NCBI GenBank assembly: GCA_034336665.1
Contig: CM067589.1
Coordinates: forward strand, 826,765-890,764
DNA from: Luscinia megarhynchos
Taxonomy: Eukaryota; Chordata; Aves; Passeriformes; Turdidae
Direction of reading: 5' to 3'
DNA length: 64,000 nt
Part shown: positions 22,056 to 32,110 of the stretch, in pieces
How positions within the stretch are numbered: the first letter of the stretch is position 1
How the letters are laid out: every line of letters begins with the position of its first letter
Made by a program: the position numbers and the translations under genes
Notes under the pieces: generated by a model
Seen by the model: the letters and a program-made list of their open reading frames with translations, nothing else
Database searches by the model: none
What the model was told of the DNA's origin: nothing

Positions 22056-22850
22056 ATATTTTGGGGGTTCAGACAATGACGTCACCCCGGTTCAGGGGCG
22101 ATATTTGGGGGTTCAGATGACGACATTATCAAGGTTCGGACAACGACATTATCGGGGTTCAAACTTTGATTTTTTGGGGGGTTCAAACGATGATTTTTGG
22201 GGTTCAGACCATGACATTATCGGGGTTCAGACCATGACACTATCGGGGTTCAGGCGATATTTATTTTGGGGATTCGGACGATATTTTGGGGGTTCACACG
22301 ATGACATTATCGGGGTTCCCCAGGTGCCACTCTCGGGGTTCACACGATGGTTTTCACGATGATACTTTTGGGGGTTCAGACGATATTTTGGGGGTTCAGA
22401 CCATGACATTATCGGGGTTCAGACGATATTTATTTTAAGGATTCAGACTATATTTTTGGGGTTCAGACGAGGACATTATCGGGGTTCACACGATATTTTG
22501 GGGTTCACTCGATGATATTTTGGGGGGTCACACGATGATATTTTGGGAGTTCAGACAATGACATTATTCGGGTTCAGACTATATTTATTTTGGGGTTTCG
22601 GACGATATTTTGGGGGGTCACACGATGATATTTTGGGGATCCACACAATATTTTGGGGGCGTTCAGACAATGACATTATTCGGGTTCAGACGATATTTAT
22701 TTTGGGGGTTTCACACGATATTTTGGGGGTTCAGACAATGACATTATTCGGGTTCAGGCAGTATTTATTTTTGGGATTCAGACGATATTTTGGGGGTTCA
22801 CTCGATGATATTTTGGGGGGTCACAGGAGATATTTGGGGCACTCAGACCC
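22056..22850. repeat. Derived 20-45-bp repeat
   Basis: Units such as TTCAGACGATATTTTGGGGG and CAATGACATTATCGGGGTTC appear to be evolved from the preceding 21-bp family, with which they share GGGGTTCAGA and TTATCGG. Confidence 0.92.
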
Positions 22851-23017
22851 CCCCCAGGCCGGGTTTTGGGGGGCTCTGAAGGACACCGGGGGGGGTTTCT
22901 CCCACCCCCAACCCCCGCTCTGAGATTGGAGAGATTAATTAAAAATATTAATTTAATTAAAGTGAATAAAGGGGCTGACCACATCGCTAATTTACCGAAA
23001 TTTGGATTTCACCAGCA

Positions 23018-23037
23018 CAAAAAAAAAAAAAAAAAAA
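23018..23037. repeat. Poly-A tract
   Basis: A 20-base A-run. No adjacent retroelement body was recognised. Confidence 0.9.
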
Positions 23038-23039
23038 AG

Positions 23040-23700
23040 TTTAAAAATACAGAGCATAAAACCAAAATTTTTAAACATCGAGAGGTAGAATATAGAAATT
23101 TTAAAATTTAAATACTGCGAGAGAAAATATAGAACTTAAAAATCTTTAAATACCAGAAGGGAGAATATATAAATTTAAAAACTTTAAATACTGCGAGAGA
23201 AAATAGAGAACTTAAAAATCTTTCAATACCAGAAGGGAGAATATAGAACTTAATTTATTTTTTTCAATATTTACAGAAAGAACATAGAACTTAAAAATCT
23301 TTCAATACCAAGAGGGAGAATATAGAAGTTATAAATTTTTAAAAATCGAGAAGGAGAATATAGTACTTTAAAATCTTTCAGCATTTAGAGGGAAAAAACA
23401 GAACTTTTAAAACTTTAAATACTGCGAGAGAGAATATAGAACTTTTTTTTTTTTTTTTTAAATATCGACAACATAGAATTGAAAAATCTTTCAATATCGA
23501 GAAGGGAAATAGAGAACTTTTTAAATTTTCAGCACTTAGAGGAAAAATATAGAACTTTTAAAACTTTAAATACTGAGAGAATATAGAAGTTAATTTTTAA
23601 AAAATATCGAGAATATAGAAGTTGATTTTTAAAAAATATCGAGAATTTAGAAGTTACACGTCTATAAATAGCGAGAGGGAGAACACGGAATTTAAAACCC
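23040..23700. repeat. About 37-60-bp AT-rich repeat
   Basis: Degenerate units share ATATAGAACTTAAAAATCTT, CAATACCAGAAGGGAG and AATACTGCGAGAG. Confidence 0.9.
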
Positions 23701-23714
23701 TTCATTCCCACCAG

Positions 23715-24645
23715 GAGAAAACCTGATTTGGGGGATTTGGGGGGTTTGGGGGATTTGGGGACATCCTGACCCCAAAAGGGTTTTAGAGGTTGGGGGATTT
23801 TGGGAGGTTTGGGGGGGTTTGGGGGATCTGGGGACATCCTGACCCCCAAAATGTGATGAGGGGTTTGGGGAGTTTGGGGGATTTGGGGGATTTGGGGGAT
23901 TTGGGGGATTTGGGGGTTTGGGGGATTTGGGGGGATTTGGGGGGTTTGGGGGATTTGGGGTGGTTTGGGGGATTTGGGGGATTTGGGGGGTTTGGGGGAT
24001 TTGGGGGATTTGGGGGTTTGGGGGATTTGGGGGTTTGGGGGATTTGGGGGATTTGGGGGTTTGGGGGATTTGGGGGATTTGGGGATTTTGGGGATTTGGG
24101 GATTTGGGGGTTTGGGGGATTTGGGGGTTTGGGGGTTTTGGGGGATTTGGGGGATTTGGGGGATTTGGGGGTTTGGGGGATTTGAGGGGTTTGGGGGATT
24201 TGGAGAGTTTAGGGGATTTGGGGGTTTGGAGATTTGGGGGTTTGGGGGATTTGGAGGATTTGGGGGTTTGGGAGATTTGGTGGTTTGGGGATTTGGGGGT
24301 TTGGGGGGTTTGGGAGGTTGGGGGATTTGGGGGATTTGGGGATTTGGGGGATTTGGAGGGATTTTGGGGGGTTTAGCGGAGTTTGGGGGATTTAGGGGGA
24401 TTTGGGGGATTTGGGGATTTGGGGATTTTGGGGGATTTGGGGGTTGGGGGATTTGGGGATTTGGGGATTTGGGGGGTTTTGGGGATTTGGGGATTTGGGG
24501 TTTGGGGATTTGGGGGGATTTGGGGGTTGGGGATTTGGGGGATTTGGAGGATTTGGGGATTTGGGAGATTTGGTGGTTTGGGGATTTTGGGGGTTTGGGG
24601 ATTTGGAGGATTTGGGGGTTTCGGGGTTTGGGGACATCCCTGACC
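23715..24645. repeat. GGGGGATTT array, strong G-quadruplex potential on the + strand
   Basis: More than 90 units of GGGGGATTT or GGGGGTTT run for 0.93 kb with almost no C on the + strand, the non-template strand of HOXB13. G-runs of four to six every 8-10 bases fit the G-quadruplex rule many times over. Confidence 0.97.
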
Positions 24646-24649
24646 CCAC

Positions 24650-26115
24650 TGTGTCTCTAGGAGGGCTGGAAGGATTTGGGTGGTTTTTGGGGATTTTTGG
24701 GGCTCCTCGGACCCTCTGTCCCCCCCCAGAGCCCGGGCCGTGCCCCCCCAGGGCTGGGTGAATTTGGGGTGATTTTTGGGGACCCCTGACCCCCTTTCCC
24801 CCCCCCAGAGCCCGGGCCATGTCCCCCCGAGGGCTGGGTGTCTCTGTGTGTGATTTTTGGGTATTTTTGGGTATTTTTGGGGACCTCCTGACCCCCTGTG
24901 TCCCCCCAGAGCCCGGACCGTGCCCCCCGAGGGCTGGGTGAATTTGGGGTGTATTTTGGGGTGATTTTTGGGGACCCCCTGACCCCCCCTTTCACCCCCT
25001 CAGAGCCCGGGGCCCGTGCCCCCCGAGGGCTAGGTGGCTGTGGGTGCTTTTGGGGATTTTAGTATTTTTGGGGACCCCCTGACCCCCTGTGTCCCCCCCC
25101 AGAGCCCGGGCCGTGCCCCCCGAGGGCTGCGCTGGGTGATTTTTGGGTGGCTCTGTGTGATTTTTGGGAATGGATTTTTGGGGACCCCCTGACCCCCTGT
25201 GTCCCCCCCCCAGAGCCGGGGCCGTGCCCCCCGAGGGCTCTGCGCTGGGGTATGGGTGTGGTTTTTGGGGATTTTTGGGGATTTTGGGGACCCCCTGACC
25301 CCCTTTCCCCCCCCAGAGCCCGGGCCGTGCCCCCCCGAGGGCTGGGTGAATTTAAGGGTGATTTTGGGGATTTTTGGGGAACCCCCTGACCCCCTATTTC
25401 CCCCCCCAGAGCCCGGCCCGTGCCCCCCCGAGGGCTGGGTGTCTCTATGTGTGATTTTTGGGGACCCCTGACCCCCTGTGTCCCCCCCAGAGCCCGGGCC
25501 GTGCTCCCCCCGAGGGCTGCGCTGGGTGTGGGTGGCTCTGGGTGATTTTTGGGGACCCCTGACCCCCTTTCCCCCCAGAGCTGGGGCCGTGTGCCCCCCG
25601 AGGGCTGGGTGTCTCTGTGTGATTTTTGGGTGATTTTTGGGGACCCCCTGACCCCCTGTGTCCCCCCAGAGCCCGGGCCGTGCTCCCCCGAGGGCTGCGC
25701 TGGCTGTGGGTGCTTTTGGGGATTTTGGGGTATTTTGGGGACCCCCTGACCCCCTGTGTGCCCCCCAGAGCCCGGGCCGTGCCCCCCGAGGGCTGCGCTG
25801 GGTATGGGTGGCTCTGGGTGATTTTTGGGGACCCCTGACCCCTATTTCCCCCCAGAGCCCGGGCCGTGCCCCCGAGGGCTGGGTGTCTCTGTGTGATTTT
25901 TGGGGACCCCCTGACCCCCCATTTCCCCCCAGAGCCCGGGCCGTGCCCCCCGAGGGGCTGCGCTGGGTGTGGGTGGCTCTGGGTGATTTTTGGGATTTTT
26001 GGGGACCCCCTGACCCCCATTTCACCCCCCCAGAGCCCGGGCCCGTGCCCCCCGAGGGGCTCTGTGTGATTTTGGGGGTATTTTTGGGGACCCCTGACCC
26101 CCTGTGTCCCCCCAG
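24650..26115 (+). repeat. Minisatellite made of HOXB13 exon-2 splice-acceptor copies
   Basis: About 15 units of 75-105 bp each contain a C-tract, CAGAGCCCGGGCCGTGCC and CCGAGGGCTGCGCTGGGT, then ATTTTTGGGGACCCC and CTGACCCCC. The part from the C-tract to GAGGGCTGCGC is the same as the real acceptor and start of exon 2 at 26106-26145. The array thus repeats the intron-exon junction and runs directly into the true exon. The units differ in C-run length and in short spacers. Confidence 0.95.
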
Positions 26116-26367
26116 AGCCCGGGCCGTGCCCCCCGAGGGCTGCGCCCGGCGCGGCCGCAAGAAGCGCGTTCCGTACAGCAAGGCGCAGCTGCGCGAGCTG
26201 GAGCAGGAGTTCTCGGGCAGCCGCTTCGTCACTCGCGACAGGCGCCGGAGGATCGCGACAGCCACGGGCCTGAGCGAGCGCCAGGTCACCATCTGGTTCC
26301 AGAACCGCCGCGTCAAGGAGAAAAAACCGCGGCCAAAAGCAAGAGCGGCGCCAGCGGCACCCCCTGA
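26116..26367 (+). CDS. HOXB13: Homeobox protein HOXB13, exon 2 (homeodomain)
   Basis: Homeodomain: [17 protein letters not shown] begins at 26153, and helix 3 reads [13 protein letters not shown] up to 26325. YSKxQLRELE is the HOXB13 form; the other class-13 genes have YTKxQLKELE. Many lysines are replaced by arginine ([11 protein letters not shown]). Exon 1 ends in phase 1. With the CAG acceptor (exon from 26116) the frame would miss the homeodomain by one base; it fits if the C-run at 26129-26134 had seven C, as several intron copies do, or if the weaker AG ending at 26117 is used. A second slip lies in the A-run 26321-26326. In the frame one base on, the tail reads [12 protein letters not shown] then TGA (26365-26367), closely like the human end AKVKNSATP. 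As written, the homeodomain frame instead runs on to 26416 through minisatellite. Expected length is about 266 residues (human 284). Confidence 0.9.
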   Translation, partial: SPGRAPRGLRPARPQEARSVQQGAAARAGAGVLGQPLRHSRQAPEDRDSHGPERAPGHHLVPEPPRQGEKTAAKSKSGASGTP

Positions 26368-26379
26368 GCGCCCCCTTGT

Positions 26380-27590
26380 CACCGGGGACCCCCCGATTGT
26401 CACCGGGACCCCCTGATTGTCACCGGGGCACTGAGGGGACACCGGGACCCCCGATTGTCACCGGGACCTCCCCGATTGTCACCGGGATCCCCCGATTGTC
26501 ACCGGGACCTCCCCCGATTGTCACCGGGACCCCCGACTGTCACCGGGATCCCCCTGATTGTCAACGGGACCCCCGATTGTCACCGGGACCTCCCCGACTG
26601 TCACCGGGCACTGAGGGGACACCGGGACCCCCCGAGTGTCACCGGGACCCCCCGACTGTCACCGGGCAGTGAGGGACCTGGGACCCCCTGATTGTCACCG
26701 GGACCCCCGATTGTCACTGGGACCCCTCGGTGTCACCGGGACCCCCCGATTGTCACCGGGACCCCCGACTGTCACCGGGACCCCTGATTGTCACCGGGAC
26801 CCCCCCGATTGTCACCGGGACCCCCCGACTGTCACCGGGCACTGAGGGGACACCGGGACCCCCGATTGTCACCGGGACCCCCCGACTGTCACCGGGCACT
26901 GAGGGGACACCGGGACCCCCCTGATTGTCACCGGGACCCCTCGATTGTCACCGGGACCCTCTCGATTGTCACGGGACCCCCCGATTGTCACCGGGAACCC
27001 CGGTGTCACCGGGACTCCCCGATTGTCACCGGGACCCCCCGATTGTCACCGGGAACCCCCGATTGTCACCGGGACCCCCGATTGTCACCGGGATCCCCTG
27101 ATTGTCACCGGGACAGTGAGGGGACACCGGGACTTCCCGACTGTCACCGGGACCCCATTTTTTGTCCCCTGAGCAGTGAGGGGACACCGGGACTCCCCGA
27201 CTGTCACCGGGACCCCCGATTGTCACCGGGACCCCCCGATTGTCACCCGGGCACGGAGGGGACACCGGGACCCCCCTGATTGTCACCGGGCAGTGAGGGG
27301 ACCCGGGACCCCCCGATCGTCACCGGGACCCCCCGACTGTCACCGGGACCCCCCCGATTGTCACCGGGCCCGGAGGGGACACCGGGATCCCCCAATTGTC
27401 ACCGGGACCCCCTGTTTGTCACTGGGACCCCCCGACTGCCACTGGGGCACTGAGGGGACACCTGAGAGCCCCCGATTGTCACCGGGATTCCCCGACTGTC
27501 ACCGGGACCCCCGATTGTCACCCCGGGGCACTGAGGGGACACCGGGACCCCCTGATTGTCACCGGGGACCCCCCAAGGGACGGGACCCCT
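26380..27590. repeat. 19-20-bp minisatellite directly after HOXB13
   Basis: Roughly 60 units of TGTCACCGGGACCCCCGAT, interspersed with CACTGAGGGGACACCGGGA. It begins within about 15 bp of the HOXB13 stop codon, so it probably lies in the 3' UTR. Confidence 0.96.
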
Positions 27591-27649
27591 CCCCCCCCCC
27601 GCTCGCCCTCCTCCTCCCTCACAGACGCTCCAAAGATCCCAAATTCCGA

Positions 27650-28605
27650 TTAAACCCGCCCAAAACTCACCCAGTTATCCCAAAATTCACAAATTTAACC
27701 CCAAAATTCACCCAGTTATCCCAAAATTCTCCAATTTAACCCCAAAATTCTCCAATTTAACTCTAAAATTCACCCACTTATCGCAAAATTCACCAATTTA
27801 ACCCTAAAATTCACCATTTTTATCCCAAAATTCACAAATTCACCCCAAAATTCTCCAATTTAACCCCAAAATTCACCAATTTAACTCTAAAATTCACCAT
27901 TTTTATCCCAAAATTCATCAATTTATCTCAAAAATTCACCAGTTTTATCCCCAAATTCTCCAATTCACCCCAAAATTAACCAATTTAACCCCCAAAATTC
28001 ACCCAGTTATCCCAAAATTAACCAATTTAACCCCAAAATTCTCCAATTTAACCCCAAAATTCGCCCATTTATCCCCAAAATTCAACAGTTTTACCCCAAA
28101 ATTCATCAATTTAATACCAAAATTCTCTTATTTATCCCATAATTCACCAATTTATCCCAAAATTCATCAATTTAACCCCAAAATTCATCAATTTAACCCC
28201 AAAATTCACCAGTTTTATCCCAAAATTCACCACTCTAACCCCAAAATTCACGAATTTAACCCAAAATTCATCAATTTTACCCAAAATTCGCCAATTTAAC
28301 ACCAAAATTCACCAATTTAACCCCAAAATTCACCAATTTTACCCCAAAATTCACAAATTTTATCCCAAAATTCACATTTTATCCCAAAATTCTCCGATAT
28401 TATCCCAAAATTCACCAATTTAACCCCAAAATTCATCAATTTATCTCAAAATGCATCAATTTATCCCAAAATTCATCAATTTAATACCAAAATTCTCTAA
28501 TTTATCCCATAATTTACGAATTTATCCCAAAATGAATCAATTTTACTCCAAAATTCACCATTTTTACCCCAAAATTCACGAATTTATCCCAAATCCGCTC
28601 CCGGC
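27650..28605. repeat. 20-24-bp AT-rich minisatellite
   Basis: About 45 copies of CCCAAAATTCACCAATTTAA with CATCAATTT, CTCCAATTT and TTTATCCC variants. An ATTAAA at 27649-27654 is a weak candidate poly(A) signal for HOXB13. Confidence 0.95.
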
Positions 28606-28689
28606 CCTGCAGGAACAATTTTGGGTTTGGAAATAAGAGAAGGGGTTGGAAAAATAAATCTCCCAAATTTGAGGCAGAACGAGCAAAAG

Positions 28690-29610
28690 GGGCTTTGAAG
28701 GGAGAAAAAAATAAAGAATAAATAAAGAATAAATAAAGAATAAACGGAGAATAACTGAAAATAAAGCAAGAATAAACAAAAAGAAATTAAGAATAAATGG
28801 AGAATAAATGAAAATAACGAAAGAATAAATAAAGAATAAATAAAGAATAAATAAAGAATAAATGGAGAATAACTAAAAATAAAGCAAGAATAAACAAAAA
28901 GAAATAAAGAATAAATGGAGAATAAATGAAAATAACGAAAGAATAAATAAAGAATAAATAAAGAATAAATAAAGAATAAATGGAGAATAAATGAAAATAA
29001 CGAAAGAATAAATAAAAATGAATAACGAATAAATGGAGAATAAATGAAAATAACGAAAGAATAAATAAAGAATAAACGGAAAATAACTAAAAATAAAGCA
29101 AGAATAAACAAAAAGAAATAAAGAATAAATGGAGAATAAATGAAAATAACGAAAGAATAAATAAAAATAAATAAAGAATAAATGGAGAATAAATGAAAAT
29201 AACGAAAGAATAAATAAAGAATAAACGGAAAATAACTAAAAATAAAGCAAGAATAAATAAAAAGAAATAAAGAATAAATGGAGAATAAATGAAAATAACG
29301 AAAGAATAAATAAAAATAAATAAAGAAAAAATGGTGAATAAATGAAAATAACGAAAGAATAAATAAAGCATAAATAAAGAATAAATGGAGAATAACTAAA
29401 AATAAAGCAAGAATAAGCAAAAAGAAATTAAGAATAAATGGAGAATAAATGAAAATAAAGCAAGAATAAACAAAAAGAAATTAAGACTAAATGGAGAATA
29501 AATGAAAATAAAGCAAGAATAAATAAAAAGAAATAAAGAATAAATGGTGAATAAATGAAAATAACGAAAGAATAAATAAAAATGAATAAAGAATGAAGAA
29601 ACCAGCAAAA
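28690..29610. repeat. AATAAA-rich minisatellite with higher-order units
   Basis: Phrases GAATAAATGGAGAATAAATG and AAAATAACGAAAG alternate with AAAGCAAGAATAAACAAAAAG. Together they form higher-order blocks of about 110-140 bp. It contains scores of AATAAA hexamers on the + strand downstream of HOXB13. Confidence 0.95.
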
Positions 29611-29689
29611 ATTAATCCGAATTAACCCCAAAAATCGGAATGTCCAGGACCCACCATGGCTGTGTAATCTCCCATTTATACTTTTTATT

Positions 29690-29694
29690 ATTAA

Positions 29695-29725
<31 letters not shown>

Positions 29726-29728
29726 TTT
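29690..29728. repeat. (TTA)n microsatellite
   Basis: About a dozen TTA/ATT units. Confidence 0.95.
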
Positions 29729-29734
29729 AATTTG

Positions 29735-30060
29735 TTTTCGCCAGCGAGTATCTATAAAATCTCGTCTCGGGTGTTCGGCGGTTTCTGCCTCTGTGTTTAT
29801 GGAAATTCATTAATTAATTAAAGGCGCTGCAGCCCCGTCCGGATTTATGGAAATGATTCTCAAATTCTTCTCAAAATTCCCGCCGGGAGCGGCCCCGGCG
29901 CCGCCCGGGTTCTGCTCGGGTCATTAAATCCCCAAATCCCGCCTCGCTTTGGGCTGAGATTCGGGCTGGGAACCCCAAAATCTCTGTTTTTGTTCCTTTA
30001 TAAAGAGAATTTTCGCCTCGTTTGTTGAGAGAAATCCCCGCGTGAGCGCGGAGTTATTTG
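29735..30060. promoter_or_regulatory. Candidate conserved noncoding element with Hox-type sites
   Basis: A unique island among satellites. TTTATGGAAAT occurs twice, at 29796-29806 and 29844-29854, separated by CATTAATTAATTAAAGG; TTTATGG and TTAATTA are posterior and general Hox-type cores. A CpG-rich patch (29880-29950) follows. The lack of repeat expansion suggests constraint. Conservation cannot be tested here. Confidence 0.4.
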
Positions 30061-30119
30061 GGTTGGTGTCGGTATAAACGGGGTGAAATTAAAGATATAA
30101 ATTCAATATATTCGGATTT

Positions 30120-30710
30120 CCTATGTATTATTTTTGTTCTTTTTTATCTTATTTTTATTTTTATTTTTATTTTATTTTCATTTTATTTTTTTTATTTTTA
30201 TTTTATAAAATTTATTAATTTATTTATTTATTTTCATTTTCATTTTATTTTTATTTTATTTATTTATTTATTTATTTATTTTCATTTTCATTTTATTTTC
30301 AATCTTATTTTTATTTAAATTTTTATTTTTATGCTTATTTTTATTTTTATTTTTATTTTATTTTTTATTTTAATTTTTAAATTTTATTTTAATTTTTAAA
30401 AATTTATTTATTTATTTTTAGTTTTAGTTTTATTTATATTTAAATTTTATTTTTATTTTTTTAAATTTATTTATTTATTTATTTATTTATATTTTTATTT
30501 TCATTTTCATTTTCATTTTCATTTTCATATTTTCATTTTCATTTTATTTTCAGTTTTATCTTTATTTCTATTTTTATTTTTATGTTTATTTTTATTTCTA
30601 TTTTTTAATGTTTATATTTTTGTTTTAGTTTTAGTTTTTATTTCTATCTTTATTTTTTATTTTTTATTTTTTATTTTTATTTTTATTTTTTATTTTTATA
30701 TTTTATTTTT
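30120..30710. repeat. TTTTA/TTTATT low-complexity tract
   Basis: About 0.6 kb of ATTTTT and TTTATTTA phrases with scattered TTTCATTTTCA. The + strand is almost purely T and A. Confidence 0.95.
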
Positions 30711-31089
30711 TCGGCTCTTTCCACCTTCGCGATTTTTTTTGCTCCACTCTGACAATTCCCTTGTTCCGAATCTCGCTGTTCCCAGGCAGCAGCGCGAGTC
30801 CAAACCCACCTGAAACTCCCTAAAAAACTCCCAAAAATCGAAATAACTCCACCCGCACCACACAAAATTCACTTTTTTCCCTCCTTTCCATTCTTTTAGA
30901 AATTCCAGATTTTAAACCTCATTTTGCCCTAAATAATGATAATTTTTGGCAATTTTTTGTGCCTAACAAAGGATTTTTTAATATTTTAATTGACTTTGGG
31001 TCCCTGCAGGACCCTGAGGAGCGGAGCCGCCCCTCATTTCCCTTGGGTTTTTCTCCTTTTTTCCCATTTTTTCCCCAAAAATTTCCTCC

Positions 31090-31160
31090 CTCGTGACGTC
31101 ACTCGAACAGCCAATGACCGCGCGTCCCGATTTATGACGTCATAAACCCCGCCCCCAACC
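31090..31160. promoter_or_regulatory. Promoter-like cluster: two CREs, CCAAT box, GC box
   Basis: TGACGTCA at 31094-31101 and 31135-31142, CCAAT at 31111-31115 and CCCCGCCCCC at 31147-31156. The second CRE is the centre of a perfect 16-bp palindrome, TTTATGACGTCATAAA (31131-31146). It sits in a short unique, CpG-containing island. It could drive a noncoding transcript of the HOXB13-mir-196 interval or act as an enhancer. No exon is evident downstream. Confidence 0.55.
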
Positions 31161-31374
31161 TCTCCAGCTCGGCCAAAAAAAAAAAATCACTTAAAAAACC
31201 AGAAAAAGGGAATTTTTGGGGGGGGCGGCGCATCCAGGAACTGCTCGGAAAACTTCAGGATTTTTCTTTTTTCTTCGTTTTTTTGATTTTTGATTTTAAT
31301 TTTTTAAAATTTCTGTCCCCGGAGCTGTGTCCTCTCATTTCCCCCCACGTTTTGGGGAATATCTGGATTTTCTT

Positions 31375-31875
31375 CCCTTGATTTTTTCCCCGTATTAATT
31401 TTTTTTTCCCTTTTTCCCATCCTGATTTTTTTTCCCGATATTAGTTTATTTTTTTCCTTTTTCCCACCCTGATTTTTTTTCCCGGTATTAATTTTTTTTT
31501 CTCACCCTGATTTTTTTTTCCCGATATTAATTTATTCTTTTTCCCTTTTTCCCACCCCGTTTTTTCCCCCCGGTATTAATTTATTTTTTTCCCTTTTTCC
31601 CACTTACAATTTTTCTCGGTATTAATTATTTTTTTTCCTTTTTCCCACCCTGATTTTTTTTTTCCGGGTATTATTTTTTTTCCTTTTCCCCACCTAGATT
31701 TTTCCCCCGGCATTAATAATTTTTTTTTCCCTTTTTCCCACCCTGATTTTTTTTCCCGGTATTAATTTTTTTTCTCACCCTGATTTTTTTTTTCCGGGTA
31801 TTATTTTTTTTTTCCTTTTTCCCACCCTGATTTTCTTTTCCCCGGTATTATTATTTTATTTTTTTTCTTTTCCCC
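31375..31875. repeat. About 40-50-bp pyrimidine-rich repeat
   Basis: Ten or so units of CCCACCCTGATTTTTTTTCC plus CGGTATTAATTTTTT. Confidence 0.92.
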
Positions 31876-31879
31876 ACCT

Positions 31880-32110
31880 AAAATTTTTTCCCGGTACTCC
31901 CAAACCGTTCGGGACTGGGCTCAAACTGGGAGCGGCGGCTCCGACTGGGATTTCTCGCCCTTCCCCCGCAGTTTTCAGGAGGAGGAGCAGGAGGAGGAGG
32001 CGCGGGAGGAAATCTCGGCGGGAGCTGTAAAACCTCAGCAGGGCCGAGCGGGCGCGACATCCTCGTAAAACGCCGGGAAAAGGCCCCATCCCCCTCCCGC
32101 TGCCGTTGAA
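31880..32110. other. Short unique GC-rich island
   Basis: CpG-containing sequence with a (GGA)n patch (31978-32002) and CTCGTAAAAC (32064-32073), which resembles the alternative class-13 Hox/CDX site CTCGTAAA. No gene. Its right end donated the founding sequence of the next array. Confidence 0.4.

Larger units (their letters stand above)
20600..26115 (+). other. HOXB13: HOXB13 intron, 5.5 kb, almost all tandem repeat
   Basis: The donor is GTAAAA at 20600. The acceptor is either the CAG ending at 26115 or the AG ending at 26117. At least six unrelated tandem arrays fill the intron. The human intron, as I recall, is only about 1 kb, so the extra length is repeat. The individual arrays are listed separately. 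Confidence 0.85.

Noticed and set aside
23018..23037. Poly-A tail of a retroelement
   Set aside because: No LINE or SINE body, target-site duplication or internal promoter boxes could be seen upstream. The flanks are tandem repeats.
24700..26105. Multiple small exons, each with a CAG acceptor and exon-2-like start
   Set aside because: None of the copies has a matching splice donor or continues into homeobox sequence. They are tandem copies of one intron-exon junction, not separate exons.
20053..26367. Assignment as HOXC13, HOXA13 or HOXD13
   Set aside because: The YSKxQLRELE homeodomain start, the PYGYFGxGFYSCRV and YPGY blocks, the CAREQ/QMCC segment and the short tail match HOXB13. The same-strand mir-196 downstream also fits HOXB.
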